From Datnioides undecimradiatus (lineage: Eukaryota; Chordata; Actinopteri; Lobotiformes; Datnioididae), in contig WARS01000069.1 of the NCBI GenBank assembly GCA_008933995.1, forward strand, positions 1,116,001 to 1,180,000: a stretch of DNA of 64,000 nucleotides, given 5' to 3'. Below are positions 36,171 to 49,725 of this stretch, piece after piece. The position numbers and the translations under genes were made by a program. Within the stretch, counting starts at the first letter, position 1; the number at the start of each line of letters is the position of its first letter. The notes below the pieces were generated by a model that saw only the letters and a program-made list of their open reading frames with translations, did no database searches and was not told the origin of the DNA.

Positions 36171-36396
36171 CGCAGACACACAAACACACACCAGCACAGC
36201 TTGCGTGACAGTATGTGTTGCTTTCTTTATCGAGGCTGCGAGCACATGACTGTGACACGACCCCTCCAACCCAAAACAACAAGTACTTCTTTTGCCTCGG
36301 GACGCTTTTCGGTTTCATTATCACGGCAGGAGCGATCGCCGCTGTCCGGAGAAACATCATGGGAGAGACGTCAGGCTCAGGAGGAGGAGGAAAGTA

Positions 36397-36426
36397 TGGA
36401 AGAAAGGAAGGAAGGAAGGAAGGAAA
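36397..36426. repeat. (GGAA)n tract
   Basis: AAGGAAGG repeats over about 30 bp. GGAA microsatellites can bind ETS factors; no function is shown. Confidence 0.9.
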
Positions 36427-36813
36427 ACAAGAGTTTGAACAGTTGGGTATGAGAGGAAGCGAAGTGAGGGATTGAAGGGTGGAGAGAGGAGGAGGAAACT
36501 GGGAGAAAGAGCAGATGGAGAGAAAAACAATCTGAGACGGTGAAGCTGGAGATGAGGAGCGTTAAGGTGTGGATGAAGAGACGTGAAGGAGAGGAGAAAA
36601 GAGAGGAGGAAGACGGGGACGGGTAGACGGGTGCCAAACAACATCTGCGAAGGAGGAGAGGTGGCTGTGGATGAGCTTTCCAAACAACATCTGCAACCAG
36701 AGCAACATCTGTAACGGGAGGGGAGGGCGGACGGCGAGGCGACAGGCGTGTGCTGAGCTGGTGACTGACGCCGCTGTGAGCGACTCTGCATCACGGTTAA
36801 TGTTGCCGACGCA

Positions 36814-36863
36814 GCGAGCGAGCAGAAGAGCGAGCGAGCAGAAGAGCGAGCGAGCAGAAGAGC
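36814..36863. repeat. 16-bp tandem repeat, three copies
   Basis: Three copies of GCGAGCGAGCAGAAGA, the last running into cgatcag. CpG-rich. Confidence 0.95.
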
Positions 36864-38083
36864 GATCAGCTGACGGCGACCGACGACGCTTTGATCTGGT
36901 TCGCACCTTTGCTGATCTGGGAAACAAAAGGAAACCGAGCTGCAGCCGAGCTGTTTGGAAACATCATCCATCACCGCCGCAGCTTAGCAGCTTTGCTATT
37001 TGCCCCATTTATCACTATCAGTGCTGCTGCCGCTAAAGCTAGCACTGAGCTAGCTTCAAGTCGCCATCGGAGAGAAGGATTGGATTTCTCTTTGTGCAAC
37101 AACCAAAACATTTTGTAACAATGAAGTTTAACGTCCTAACATCCCTCATGACACAAACTCACTGGACGTAAATGTTCGGTTTCACAAGGAGTCGACTCGT
37201 TAGCGTGTTTAGACGAAGGCAGGTTGACTGAAAACAAAGTTTACCGTGTCCAAAAAGCCGCAGAGGCAAGAAATGAGATCGGAGATGATGAAAATAATAA
37301 AAAAGCAGGTAGAGACGAGGTCGGCTGCAATCCTGTGGGGGCCCACACCGAGACCTTTTCACTGACCTCACCGAGACGTGTTGGTGCTTAAAGCAAAGGT
37401 CATCGGGAGCCTTTGACCATCAGAGTATTCTGTTATTTTCATTTTGATGACGTGTTCGGTGGATGAAATGCTCGTTTCTGCCCTGAAATCTGTTTGATTC
37501 AGCACTTTGGGTCTTACTGTGTAGGATTTCTGAGCAGGAAGCTGAAGTAAGATGAGATTATGATGCGTCAAAGCTGCTTTTGTTCCGTGGTGTGGTATTA
37601 ATGACGCTCAGGAGGCCTTTTATTCGTTTAAACACGGTGCAACAACTGGTGAACTGAGCTTTCTTAGCTGCAGGATTGTATTTGGATTGATACAAGATGT
37701 TATCACAGCAACACTTACCTGTTCCCGCTCACTCTGCTTTAAACTCTGCTTAACTCCAGATTAGATCACCTGCCTCTGTAGGAACAACAAGCTGCACTCT
37801 GACCTCTGTCTGCTGTTGATGCTGAACAGTTAAACATGGGAAAAGCAGCTTTTCACCCAGTATGGTGAATATTTAACAGCTTTGTCGTCAGGTTTTCATC
37901 TCCACAGCCTGTGACTTCGCTCGGTCCGGCCCGGCCTGTCTGCACTCCACCTGTGTTTCTGTGGTTTTTATGTCTGTTTCCTGAGTCCGTCTGATCTGTT
38001 AATGGAGTGTTTATAGGCCAACACACTATCTGCGCTGGTTGCTATGGACCTATATGAGCTTTTGCACAGCCGTTGCTATGCAG

Positions 38084-38262
38084 GGAGAGAGAGAGAGTGA
38101 GAGAGAGAGAGAGAGCCAGAGGCCCATGCAGTGGATGAGTCATAGCCCCCCCATCCCCTCACACTCATACCCCCTGCTTTCCTTGCACTGACTCAATGGG
38201 ACCTCACACACAAACACAAACACACGCATACACTCAGCCGGGCGTTTACATGTATGTGCATG

Positions 38263-38303
<41 letters not shown>

Positions 38304-38400
38304 AGCTCCTGGTGGTTTCTTACCAATCCTCTCAGTGGAAGCCAAACCTGTTAACATGTCCTCCCTGTGGATAGCAGCTAATGGCTCATATTCATATGCA

Positions 38401-38454
<54 letters not shown>

Positions 38455-38463
38455 ACACACACA
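38084..38463. repeat. (GA)n and two long (CA)n tracts
   Basis: GA tract at 38084-38117, CA tracts at 38264-38299 and 38399-38463, the latter with two small interruptions. Confidence 0.96.
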
Positions 38464-38699
38464 GCTGGAGTGTCTGAGGGCAACATTTAACCCTGTGGCT
38501 GCTCATCGAAGGACCCAGGTGTGAGTGTGTGTCACTGGATGAGCGGCTCACGCCGTGCGTGGTCGCTCAGCGCTTCCTTTCAGACGAGGGTGTGTGAACG
38601 ATTTCAGGGTGTGGGATCCAGCGCCGGCGTGTTGAACGCACAAACAAACGTGTTGAACGTCAGATTAGCAACAACTCACGTCGTCTTATACAAACGCTG

Positions 38700-38960
38700 T
38701 GTTTCCTGTGTCACTAAACTCTGAACCGCTTCAGTGAGACCCTGCAGCTCCCTGAGCGTCCACCAGAGGCTCCAGCAGCAAGTCAGTCCCCATAGACCCC
38801 CATGTTAAAATGCAGCAGTAAACATGTTTACAGCCTGGTACAAACAACGGTTTGGTCTCTGCAGCTAGTTTCCCCGTTCATGACGACTGTACGGGCTGAA
38901 TTTATATAGATGGCCGACGTCCAGACGGCTAACATTACAGTTCCCTGGAGCCAATGAGTG
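38700..38960 (+). mobile_element. Interspersed repeat of unknown class
   Basis: Contains GAACCGCTTCAGTGAGACCC, CCATAGACCCCCATGTTAAA and AACATGTTTACAGCCTGGTA. I recall this run of words from many percomorph sequences as a high-copy repeat, but cannot name the family or its ends. No coding capacity. Confidence 0.4.
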
Positions 38961-39773
38961 AGTTCAGTGAGTGATTATCAGGAAAGTCGTCATCAAATCA
39001 TCTCCTGAGCTATAAACTGTGGGTGGTTAGTGTCGATGACGAATCACCCTGTTTGAATCTGAGTTTAGGCTCAGACTGAGGAACAAACTCCACCTTATTG
39101 TTTGTGTTTTTGCAAGATTGTGGCGATTTGAGGCGAAGAGCTGATGACTTTAAACAAACTCGACTCAGAGTCTGAACCACGGCGCCGCAAACTGGCGACA
39201 GACTGCGCACGGAGCTGATGGTGACGCGTTTTTAGGTCGTAACGCAAAATTAAAACAACATCAGCAAAAACAAACAAAACTAAATCGTAAAAAAAGAAAA
39301 AATCCTCAGTTCTGGGCTCTGATCGTTGGCGTTGAGGTCGGATCTGCGGCTACGGCGCCGGCTTCAGAGCGAACATGAGGGGGAGGTTACGGAGGAAAGC
39401 CGGGGGATGCTAGAAAGACGAAGGGGCGGATGGAGAGAGAGGAGGAGAGCGAGCCGACCAGCGCTGCTGCGAGTGTCTCTGGTTATTTATAGTTGAGATG
39501 TCCTGCCTCCTTTCTGCCCTGGATTCATTGTCTGCCCCTCTCCCTCTCTCCCCCCTCCAGCCTCTCTCCCCCCACCCGCCTCTCTCCTCCACTCGCTGAC
39601 TTCACCTCCGCCCTCCCTCCCTTCATCTCTTCTCTTTCATTAGCTGTTGGGTCAGTGCTCGCCCCCACCCATCATGCACAGCTTCCCCTCCCCTCACCTC
39701 CAACGATGTCTGTCTCCGGTCGTGGTGTTTCTTTAGTAATGTTATGCCATCGCAAACACACTGCGCATGGAGA

Positions 39774-39808
39774 GATGGATGGATGGACAGATGGATGGAT
39801 GGATGGGG
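39774..39808. repeat. (GGAT)n tract
   Basis: Two short blocks of GATG repeats separated by one interruption. Confidence 0.9.
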
Positions 39809-42800
39809 GGAGTAAGAGGGAGGGTGAGCTCACCGTTCATTGCTCATTGACCCAGTATCCTTCAGGGCCTCGTGGTCCCGTCGGTCACATCTCAGACCTT
39901 CATGAGCTAATGGCCGATTCTGACCCATTTGCACCGGAGCGGCCCGGCCGAGCGTGAAGGCATCTCTGATGTGTGCATAACGTGTGACGTTACGGCCACG
40001 GCGGCATTTTCATTCAGCTCCAACTCTTCTTTTTCTCCCCCGCTCTGCAAAATCAATGCACTGAATCCAAAATAATAAACCCGAGCGTGTGTTTGAGGGT
40101 TAAGAGCTAAAACCATCTGCAGATCAGATCAATCGACCACTGCGTTTGATTAGCACGGGATTCTTAAAGCAGGCTGATATTCATATTCATATTATTATTA
40201 TTATTTAAAGAACATTTTCAGCGTTTTAGAATTAAAATGATGGTCCACGCCTCAAAAAGTGATGATGCAAAGATGTGAGGAGGTAGTGGTAAAAAACTGG
40301 TTTTTATGTTACTTTTCCTGATTTTAACGTGTTTTTGCACCCACAGTACACAACCCTGTGCACTGTGCATTCATGCAGCACCTCCTGTACTTAAAAGGCT
40401 GTTCTTGCAGAACAAAATCCAGTTTTCTTACAAAAACATAATGGATAAAACAAATACGTTGCACATACGCCCAGGGAACAGGGCTGGTCTTAAAGTGTGA
40501 GGTTAAATGAGTTGAGCTCTGGTTGTGTTTTTGATGCACGGTGCACAAAAATGCGTCATGCATCAGTTTCTAAAGACATTTTTGCTTCATAACCGATTAA
40601 ACTACCAGATTTTATCATTATATTTTATTTTAAAGCTTTAATTTGTGCAATATTTTCTATTTTCTGAGAGGATTTAACTCAAAACTGAAGTCAGACGACT
40701 ACAAGATTCGGTCTGCAGACACCGAACCTGCCGCTCTCCAGCTGCTGTGTAACGTTTGATGAGCTGCCAGTGTAACGGCGCAGTAACAGTGTAATGATAC
40801 TGAATAATCTGAGCTGGTATCACCCTCCGCTGCTCCGTCGGCCGGCCGGCGTCTTGTAACACAGAGGATATTCGGGGGGTGTGATGCAGAGCTGCAGAAC
40901 GAGGACAGGTAGCTGCCCCACATATGGCTGCCTGCTGTACTCTAACACGGGACCAAACATCTGTTGCCTCATTTATCGATGAGCTTGAGCTGCGACGCTG
41001 CGCGCCTGTCACGTTTCTTTGATCCCCGTCACCTCGCCCTGTTTCCCTTCTCTCCGTCGCCTTTCCACTCTTTCTGTGCCAAACGGGTGATGTCGGGGGA
41101 GGCAGGGGGAGGAAAACATTGCAGAAAGTTTCACTAAACAAAACTAGGATAGAGCAGCGAAGGGGCCCCGGGAGACAGGAGCTGAGGGATTTCTCAAAAG
41201 GGGGACAGTCTGGCTGTTTGCAGGTTTGCAGGTGGTTGAAGATGAACCCTCTGAAACTCTTTCAGACCTGTTTAAGTGTAAATCACTGAACCGTCCCTCA
41301 TCGGCATCGTTGCAGTCCTGCAGTCCACTTGCCTCAGGTCGTTTCCCCTTTTCCTTCCTGTCTATCTATTAGCATTGTCTTCTCGTCTGTTTTTAGCCAC
41401 ATTAGCATTGTGGCTAAGTGGATGTCAGCAGCTTTGGTCCTGACTGAAACATCTCTGAAACATTGGGTGGATTGCACAAAAACTCTTGGTTTGCACCTGC
41501 GTTTATGTCCAAAACTTGAATCTAAATCAGTTAAATCGCCATCGGTGGGTTCACACGCCGAGGTGTGCAACTGGTTCAGCCTCAGGGAACGCCGACATTC
41601 TGACATTTACCGGCTGTGACATGTCTCAACGTTGCTGGTTTTAGGGGAAACTGACCAAAATCATGTCAGTTTAGGTAAAACCAGTGTATTGCTATCGGGG
41701 GCATCAGTCTGAGGTCAGGTTGGCTGAAGTAAACGTGCAACTTCCTGTTAGACTTCCAGAATACAGCTGCTGGGAAACATTTCAGGCGACAGCCGCAGTT
41801 TGTTTGAAATAAGACAACTGCATCTTTAAAACATCCTGACCTTCGACCTCCCTGTGAGGACTGTGAGGGGGGCAGGTTTGAGGCGATGCACGACACATGG
41901 AACTTAGATCAAACCATCAAACCACACAGCGCTGATTCTGTTGTTGTAATCCCTGTTTTCAGAAACAGTTTATGAACAGTTCTGTGGTACAACATTGTCT
42001 GTTGCCTGAATGAGGGTGCAACAACTTCCCTTCAGCCTTGGAAGCGGTGCAGACTGTGATCCTGTTTCACCTGCTCTTCCTGTAGAAAAGCCTGTTTTCC
42101 TGCAGCAGCTGGTGGGTTCACACGGCTGTACCTGTTTTTAGGGATTAGTGAGGTTGTTTAATGTGCTCTGAAAAGCTGCAACTCTTGTTTGAGACTCACC
42201 AGGATGTAACACTCTTAGTCCCGCAGAGTGCTGCGTGCCGGTGACACGGTACGAGTCCTGCGAACAAGAACCCGGCTTTTCTTTTACAGTATGAGTTTGA
42301 TTTTGTGTTTTAAGGATTCATGAGGTCTCTGCAGTTCTAACGTCTCTGCAGATTAGACTAATCTAATCTTGGATCCACAGAGGAGCCATGCATGATGGGA
42401 CCTTTGCAGTAGCAGCGGTGATAGAGCTAACATTCCTCTACATTATACATGACACCCGGTGCAGATCTAAGTGCCCCTGGTGCCTTAAAGATGTACATTA
42501 GCTCATAAGGTTCAGCTGAGGAGGTTCAGCTAGTTGTGTTCACAGATGTCCATACCTTGCTGCAGAGCCCTGATCTGTTGGGATATGTCAGTATTTCATG
42601 CATCTGTAGCTTCGTTTCCATGTTGAAGAACCTTGTAGCAGTGTTAATGGTGGTATTCCACATATTTGACTGTGAACTGAGGTAAGGTATTGGCATGTTG
42701 GGGTGGCTGAAGCTCAGAGGTCAGTAGGAAGATCAGCAGGGTGATCCAGCGACTACAGGCTGCAGGTTGATGATTGTCACTTTGGTCCTGGACAGTTCGT

Positions 42801-43084
42801 CATCACACAACATGCTTTGCCATTGGTGTATGAGTGGGTGAATGCTGACATGTAAAGGCCTTTAAAGCTATGTAAGTGCAGTGTCTAAAGCAACACTCAA
42901 CTAAAATGTGTCCTTTCAGTATCTGAGCTACCTGCTGTGGACGTGTAAAACAGGATTTAAACAGTCAAATATTCCCAGTAATGTATTAATATACAGGAAT
43001 GCTGCAGGAAGTAAGAAGCAGGAACTCGTAGATACAGTTGGAGAAAGGAGAAAACAAAGTGTTCAATATGTATCCAGACACGTG

Positions 43085-43424
43085 GGCTACGATTCAGGGA
43101 CGATTCGACCCGATCTCTGTACGATACGATCCAACTGTTTATTTGATGCTGACGTTCATCTTCTCTGATGAATCAGAATGAGCCGGTTCTCTAAAAACAG
43201 CGTCGCTCACCTTCAGACAGATATTTCATAAAGCCCAGGGAGTCCTCAGTGTTTGTGTTGGTCAGTGCTGTTTGACAGATGAAGTGTCTAATGTCAGAGC
43301 TGCATGTCACTGTGTTTATGAGTCAAACAGGCTCAGTCAGTCACAGACAGTCAGGACAGACGTCTGTCCAACTCTCCGTCCTTCCTGTAGAATCCAGATC
43401 CCTTCCAGACGTTTGATCTGAGGT

Positions 43425-43458
<34 letters not shown>

Positions 43459-43735
43459 CGGACATGTTGCTTTAGTGTTTGGCAACACTACGCCGACGTC
43501 ACTGTGACGAGTCTCGCGCCGACCTTTGAACTTGTAGTTTGAAGCAGCTTTGCAGAAGCAGCAGCGTCGCAGCTTCACTCCACAGATTGATCACTTTAAG
43601 ATCGGGCCATCGAGCGGTTCACAGCACGTTCACATCGATCCAGAGGTCCAAGTATCGATGTGTCGCGTCTTTAACTTTAAAACCGATTCTGATTCTGATC
43701 GGTTCATCTTTACACTCCTAGTAACCGAGCATTTT
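43085..43735. mobile_element. Possible non-autonomous hAT-like element
   Basis: One end has ACGATTCGACCCGATCTCTG and tacgatacgatcc. The other has AAAACCGATTCTGATTCTGA then tcggttcatctttacactcctagt, which reads in reverse as taggagtgtaaagatgaacc. These resemble hAT-type termini of the TAGGGGTGTAACGAT kind. Terminal repeats and a target duplication could not be matched by eye, so the call is tentative. Confidence 0.3.
43426..43458. repeat. (CTG)11 trinucleotide tract
   Basis: About eleven uninterrupted CTG units on the sense strand of the intron. The transcript would carry CUG repeats; this length is short compared with toxic expansions. Confidence 0.96.
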
Positions 43736-43787
43736 AGTTTGAATATGAGCGGCAGGTGGGCTGTAGCAGCATCTACCAGTGGGTCTG

Positions 43788-43835
43788 CACACTTTCAATC
43801 GGAGCAGCGATGAACGCCTTTGGATTGAAAGTGTG
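43788..43835. repeat. Perfect 13-bp hairpin
   Basis: CACACTTTCAATC (43788-43800) and GATTGAAAGTGTG (43823-43835) are exact complements around a 22-nt loop. Confidence 0.95.
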
Positions 43836-45280
43836 AACACCTGGTTGTGGGTTCGTCTCCGGCCGCCGGCCCTCCACCACATCGCTGCCGTTAACCGGCC
43901 GTTTGTGCTGCCGTCGCTTGTTTTGTGCGGCTCGAAATAAATGAAAAGCTGAAGCGGCGACAGGATGAAGCTTCTTTCTCTCTGTCACATCAAGCTGATT
44001 TACACACACGTGCGTGCCTGCAGACAGGAAAAGTAATTGCTTACTCTCAATTAGTCAGTGCAAGAAGTGGGGTGAGAATCTAATTCCACATTTATTACAA
44101 TTATCTTTAATGGGCCTCTGTCTGTTGTCGAATGTGTTCTGAAATTGTGCGGAAACGAATCGGGGCTGTCCGGCTTCAGAGATTAAAAAGAAATGCAGCT
44201 GGCAGTGAAGTCGTCTAATGAAGTGAGCGCTGCTCCGCGCTTCGCCAACACGTCTTCAGGTGTCTTCACGCTGAAACGCACGAGGAGGCGATGTGTTGAT
44301 TTCAGCGATCGCAGCTTTAATTTCCAAATATTTTAATGTGCGACCAAATCGACAAACTCGCACGACGAGACAAAGACAAAGAGGGAAGACGACTTTGTGA
44401 CGTTTCCTAGATCTCTTAGCGAGTTTCAAGAGCACTGAGCGCTGTTAGCTGAATCCTTGCTGGACTACTGACTGTGCATCGTGGAGCTCTGCACACGCAT
44501 CAAGCTGTCCCATTGCTTCTGTTCCTTTAAAACTGACTATATCCAGGTTCTGAGTCAGATCTGATCTTTATAGTTATCATATTCTTTGTTTATGTCTACT
44601 TGTAATGCAACTTGCAATTTACATTACAAGTGGTCCATTACTACTAATATTATATCAGTATTTGCATATTTGTTCCTGTTATGCATCAATATATAAACTG
44701 TCTTTCCACCATAATGCTGTAAACTTGGTTACCTCCTTCGTTGTCTTGAGTGGGCGATCACCTCCACCTGTTCCCTCTCCTGCTGGTGTATTTGTGTTTA
44801 TGTAGTCATAGTTGAGTCCTCACACACCAACTCCAACAGCCACCAGCTGCAGAGCTGCAATAAAACACTGTTTCACCACAGTTAAGGTGTAAAATGTCAC
44901 TGGAAAAGGTGGAAAACGACTGCAGGAGACGGCGTCTGCGAGGCAGGGTGGAGTCTGTCGAACAGGACGCGTTGTTGCACAAACATGCCAGAAAATGTGC
45001 AAAGAGTTAGAAACGAGAGCACAAGATATCAAACAGAAGCCAGGCCGACGGTGAATTAGGGAGTCTGTGTTCACTCGTGTCCGACCTGTAAGTTTCCAAC
45101 ACGACGGTCCAACATTCGCACCCACTTCACGCTTTGATTGGTCAGCTGTGCGGAGGCGAGAAAGGTTTGAGCAGTTTGAACTTTTCTCTCTCGCTCTGCT
45201 TTTACATTTGTTACTTGTGAAGACGGAACGTGAACAACGGAGCGGAGCGCTGCGAGCGCCGTGCAGGAGGGTCTGCAGAA

Positions 45281-45310
45281 GTGTGTGTGTGCGTGTGTGT
45301 GTGTGCGTGT
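45281..45310. repeat. (GT)n tract with GC interruptions
   Basis: GTGTGTGTGTGCGTGTGTGT and following GTGCGTGT. Confidence 0.93.
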
Positions 45311-45765
45311 TTACAACAGCCATGAGCACTTTCTGTTTGATGCAACCTGTATAATAGGAACAAACATGCTCTAACCAGGTGAACCACAATGCTCAGGGTC
45401 CATCAGCACAGGTGATGTAAACCTGCAGGATCTGCAGATGCATCAAAGCAGAGGCCACCATAGAGCATCAGCGCTGCCGAACACCAGCTCCAGGGCGAGT
45501 TAACGCCACCAGATGAAGAAGAGCAAGCATCGTCTTCTCTGCGCATCGCATCTGTGATCACTGACCCGGCCGCCGATGGCCGTCTTCGCCGCGCATCGCG
45601 TCTCCTTTGAGGTGTCTGATGTTCACGCACCTTTGCAGCGCCGGGGATTTACTCTGATGGCGTTTTAGCACACGGAGAGGCCGGGGCTGCAATTAGCATA
45701 GAGAATAAAAGACGCTACGCCGAGCATTTGCATAACACACAGAGCTGGTTCAGAGGAGGGTATCT

Positions 45766-45767
<2 letters not shown>

Positions 45768-45797
<30 letters not shown>
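45768..45797. repeat. (CA)n tract
   Basis: About 30 bp of uninterrupted CA repeat. Confidence 0.97.
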
Positions 45798-45799
<2 letters not shown>

Positions 45800-46338
45800 G
45801 TGCAGCAGGTTAATACTTCACAAAGGGACGTCTGATCGCGTTTCATCACACTACATTAACTTATCCTTAACAGCAGTGAGGTCAGTCGACAAGCAGGAGT
45901 CTGATTGGCTTGTGACAGCAGGAGAGGGGGGAGGAGGGGGGTGGGGGTCACCGGGGTCTCATATTATTGGTATAAATCATCCGCAGAGTCGCGGGGGCCC
46001 GTCTCGCTGCGAGGATAAGTGGGCGACGGAGCCGTCCTGACCCCTGAGGTGCAGGTCGGCCTCAGAATAATAGTATCTGTTCCATGTTTAAGCAGGATGT
46101 ATAATTTAACAGGGGCAATTTGGAAGAGCGACACCTCATTATGACGACTGCAGGGGGGAGGAGGGAGGAGGGGAGGGAAGAGGAGGAGGAGGAGAGTCTG
46201 AAATGAGGATTTCATCCAGGACCAGACTCTGTTTGAAAACACGCACAAGTTCATTTTCATGCTGCAGCTGCAGTTTGTGTGTGCATGTCTGTCTGTCCTG
46301 CACCCACGATCAACAACGACGCAGCCGTTACTTTAGAA

Positions 46339-46373
46339 ATTAATGGTGATTAATTAATTAAGGTAATTAATGA
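46339..46373. promoter_or_regulatory. Cluster of TAAT homeodomain-type words
   Basis: TTAATGGTGATTAATTAATT then aaggtaattaatg gives at least four TAAT/ATTA cores in 35 bp. A perfect POU octamer ATTTGCAT lies about 600 bp upstream at 45726-45733. A candidate enhancer by motif density only. Confidence 0.3.
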
Positions 46374-46734
46374 GTCGGTGCTTAATGTTACTGTTAGCGT
46401 CGTCTTCATCAGCCCAGCTCTGCTCACCTGCGTCATCAGACGTCATTTTTATTGGTTTTGCTTCTTGTATTGATGTTTTTTTACAGTTTTGCAAGAATCA
46501 GCTTTTCTGTAACTGTGCAAACGTGTTGTTGTCACGTTGAACCTGAACCAGGAGCCTGGAAGCTACAGAGGAGCTTAAAAAGACCTCGATCCTCTGAAAA
46601 TAAGATCATTTCTCACAGTAAGGTTGTTGTTGTAACGTCCTGGGTGTTTCAGCTCAAACAGGTTAAATATGAGAACGTGTTGAAAGCTCCTGCACGTCCA
46701 CAGTGACACAGCTCCTCTCAGCAGTGTGTTGGAC

Positions 46735-46773
<39 letters not shown>
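46735..46773. repeat. (ATTG)n tetranucleotide tract
   Basis: About nine uninterrupted units. Confidence 0.97.
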
Positions 46774-46896
46774 CATCTTCTTCATGTGTCTGTCAGTGTC
46801 ATTACAGCCATTCTCTTGTTTCATTCAGTGACCCAGTGTAACTTCCACCCCAGCTCTGCCCGACCTGAGCAGCCAATCAGCCTGAATAATTAACAC

Positions 46897-46900
<4 letters not shown>

Positions 46901-46950
<50 letters not shown>
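46901..46950. repeat. (TG)25 tract
   Basis: 50 bp of uninterrupted TG, the longest clean dinucleotide array noticed in the window. Confidence 0.97.
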
Positions 46951-46952
<2 letters not shown>

Positions 46953-49693
46953 CAGGGTCTTTAAAGGTTGGACTAACTGGCCCAGGTGTTGCTGATGACA
47001 TTAACGCCGGCCCTGTTGTATGAAAGCGTCCCAACACAGATGTGTCATTGCCAGTCGGACACCGCTCAGTTTAGTGTTTGTGTTATTTATATTTATTTAT
47101 ATTATAGTTTAGTGTCTATGTCTTTATTGTTAATTCTGAAACACAGGAGCGATCTCATTTAGAACATGCTGAGGTGCAGCTGAGACGCCGTGACGAGTGT
47201 TTTATGTGGATCGACGCGTAAGGACGGTTTGTGTGACTGATTATCTGAGCATGCTGTAAGTCTGCAACTTAAGGCAAACGTTAGAAACAAACAAAGCGGC
47301 TAGCTAGCTAGTTTAGCCGTTAGCATTAACCTGCTTGCACAACAATGTGAGCATAGCCTTTAATGAGGACACGAGCTGGGTAGATGAGACTGATGTCAGG
47401 GTTAAAGAAATGCTCTGATCCAGTTTTATTGGTTCCTGCAGAGATCAATATGTGAAGTGAGTTGTGATGTTTATGCTAATCGAGCTCGTCTGGACGTGAT
47501 CGCTGCAGAGAAACTTGGTCTCCTTGTCATTTTGTGAATTGTATATCTTCATTCACAGAGCGAAGGACATATTTTAGTTTACTCTGCTGCAGCTCTCTGT
47601 GATTTATGACTGTTAGCTAGTTGGCTAGGTTAGCCCTGCAGCTAGCCGTCCTGCTAACTTTATGTGGCCTTTATGCTGCAGGAAGTGTTGGCAGCGTTTA
47701 CAGCACTACCACATGAACTTTGGTCCACTGTCTCCAAACCTGCCTCTTTTGTCTCGGATGCTGTGTTTGGTATGGTTGAACTGCTGCTTAGCTAACTGAG
47801 CTAACTAGAGGTAAAGTTGTGCTTTCTTGCAAGAATCAGTGAGACTCAACCCTCCTTTTTTGTCTAATGTGCATGAACAGTAAATTCATCAAAGTCAGTG
47901 CCTCATGTTATGAGTTTGACCTAAATCTGATAAACTGGTGATTTAACGTCACCTGCAGAGGTGCATCTGATGCATCCTCTTGCAGAGATTCATCATTTTG
48001 TCTGCAGCTAGTTGCTGCTGCTCTTCAGGCAGGACAGTCCATGTGTCACTGAACAAACCTGCGCTCAAATTCACAAAGTCAGAGCAGAGGCGAGCTGATG
48101 GACCTGTGCTGACAGGAGGGTGTTGTCGGACGCTGTGATAACCTGCTCTCACGCAGATAACTGAGGAGCACGGCTGAAGCGTTTCCAGCTCATAAATGAA
48201 TAAAAACGTTTTAGATCATTTTGGGTTTTTGGGCTGTTCGTTAAGTTAATTTCATGAGTAAATCCTGGATGACGACATTACACTTGGTTCAGGCTGTGCA
48301 GGGTTCACACAAGTGCTTTCTTGGTTTGAGCTGCAGAGAGAATGAAGGAAGGTAGAGGAGAGATGAGGGCCGAGCTGCCAGCTCAGTTCAAATGGGAACT
48401 CGCTCCTCGGGGTGCACGCACACACATGCACGCATGCATGTGAGCAACAGATAGTGGAGAGAGACTGAAGGGAAGAAATGCAATTCCAGATTACATGTGC
48501 TTGTGCTGCAGCGTGGGTGGCCGTGTGTTGGAGGGAGTGTGAAAGGCGAGCGGAGATGGATGATGGAGACTCTGAGTGTGTGTGATCTTCACACGGAGAC
48601 GCTGGTGAATTAAAACCGAAAACCTGCGAAACACAAAGACGCGTTGTTGTTGAAGCTGACGGAGAGATGCTTCGACACTGTTCCGGCTGTCTTCTTCTTT
48701 GCACATCTCCTAGCAACCGCAGCAGACACCATTTTGAATGTGTTATAATAGCGTAGCTACGTGTAAGTTAGACGTCTGAGACGATAGCAGAGCTCATGTG
48801 AACAGACTCACTCAGGGGTGTTGAGTATGAAGCTGCAGAGATGCTTCAACATGGATGTTATGAGGGGGAAAAGACATTAACTGAACAAGTTTGGACTCAA
48901 ACTTTGGCTAAAATGGTGAAACACTTTAAATTTAACACTGGGTGACATGTGTTTACAGATTACCAGCAGAATTAACCTGAATCATGTTGCAGAAAGGGAA
49001 ACAAATCAGGTGTTTGAGCCTCCACGGCCAACATAACTACTAAAAAATGAATGGTTTGGATGATTTTAGAGAAAACAATCAAGAAAATTTAGAGATGAAT
49101 CGTCATTTTTGCTGTTTTGTTTTGTTTTTTTTTTTTAGGCAAATGCTTTTAAAATGGCGCCTGATGCCTAATTATGTGTTATTTCTCATAGTCTGAGGAG
49201 ACTTTGCGCAGGAAATCAGTCAGTTAAGAATCGCAGCGGGCTGATTATATGATTATACAATATGTGTTTGCCATTTACCTGGCTAACCACAACACTTCTA
49301 ACAATGAATCAGCAAAGATAAACGCTGAGTCGTATCAAGGTGCAATGAAAACACAGCTTCAGCCAACCAGTCAATCAACCAATTAGGGGCAGTGAGACAG
49401 GTGAGAACAGGAAGTGAGAGCACAGACACGAGAGGAAGACGCCTCGGAAATGAAACAGGAAATAACCTAAACATTATATTTACACGTTAGTCATGAAATA
49501 CAAGTTAATGTGTCCGTGCAGCTTCCTGCTCAAATATCATTGAAACGTGTTTAATATGAAACGTTCGTGTTTCTGTCGTTTTATGTGTCGACCGTTGGTG
49601 TAAAATTGTTGTTTTTGATGATAAAAAGTGCAAAATGTGTAGAAAACGTTGCTGCTTGTGAGCGAGAAACACTCCTGACCGTAGGGCTGATGC

Positions 49694-49696
<3 letters not shown>

Positions 49697-49725
<29 letters not shown>

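Noticed and set aside
36215-36475. A small frame with a membrane-like stretch (FCLGTLFGFIITAGAIAAV)
   Set aside because: The hydrophobic segment is short, no homologue is recalled, and the frame ends in GGAA-repeat translation. It may be chance.
43840-43870. GGTTGTGGGTTCGTCTCCGG as a pol III B box
   Set aside because: It deviates from GGTTCGANNCC, and no A box or SINE body was found.
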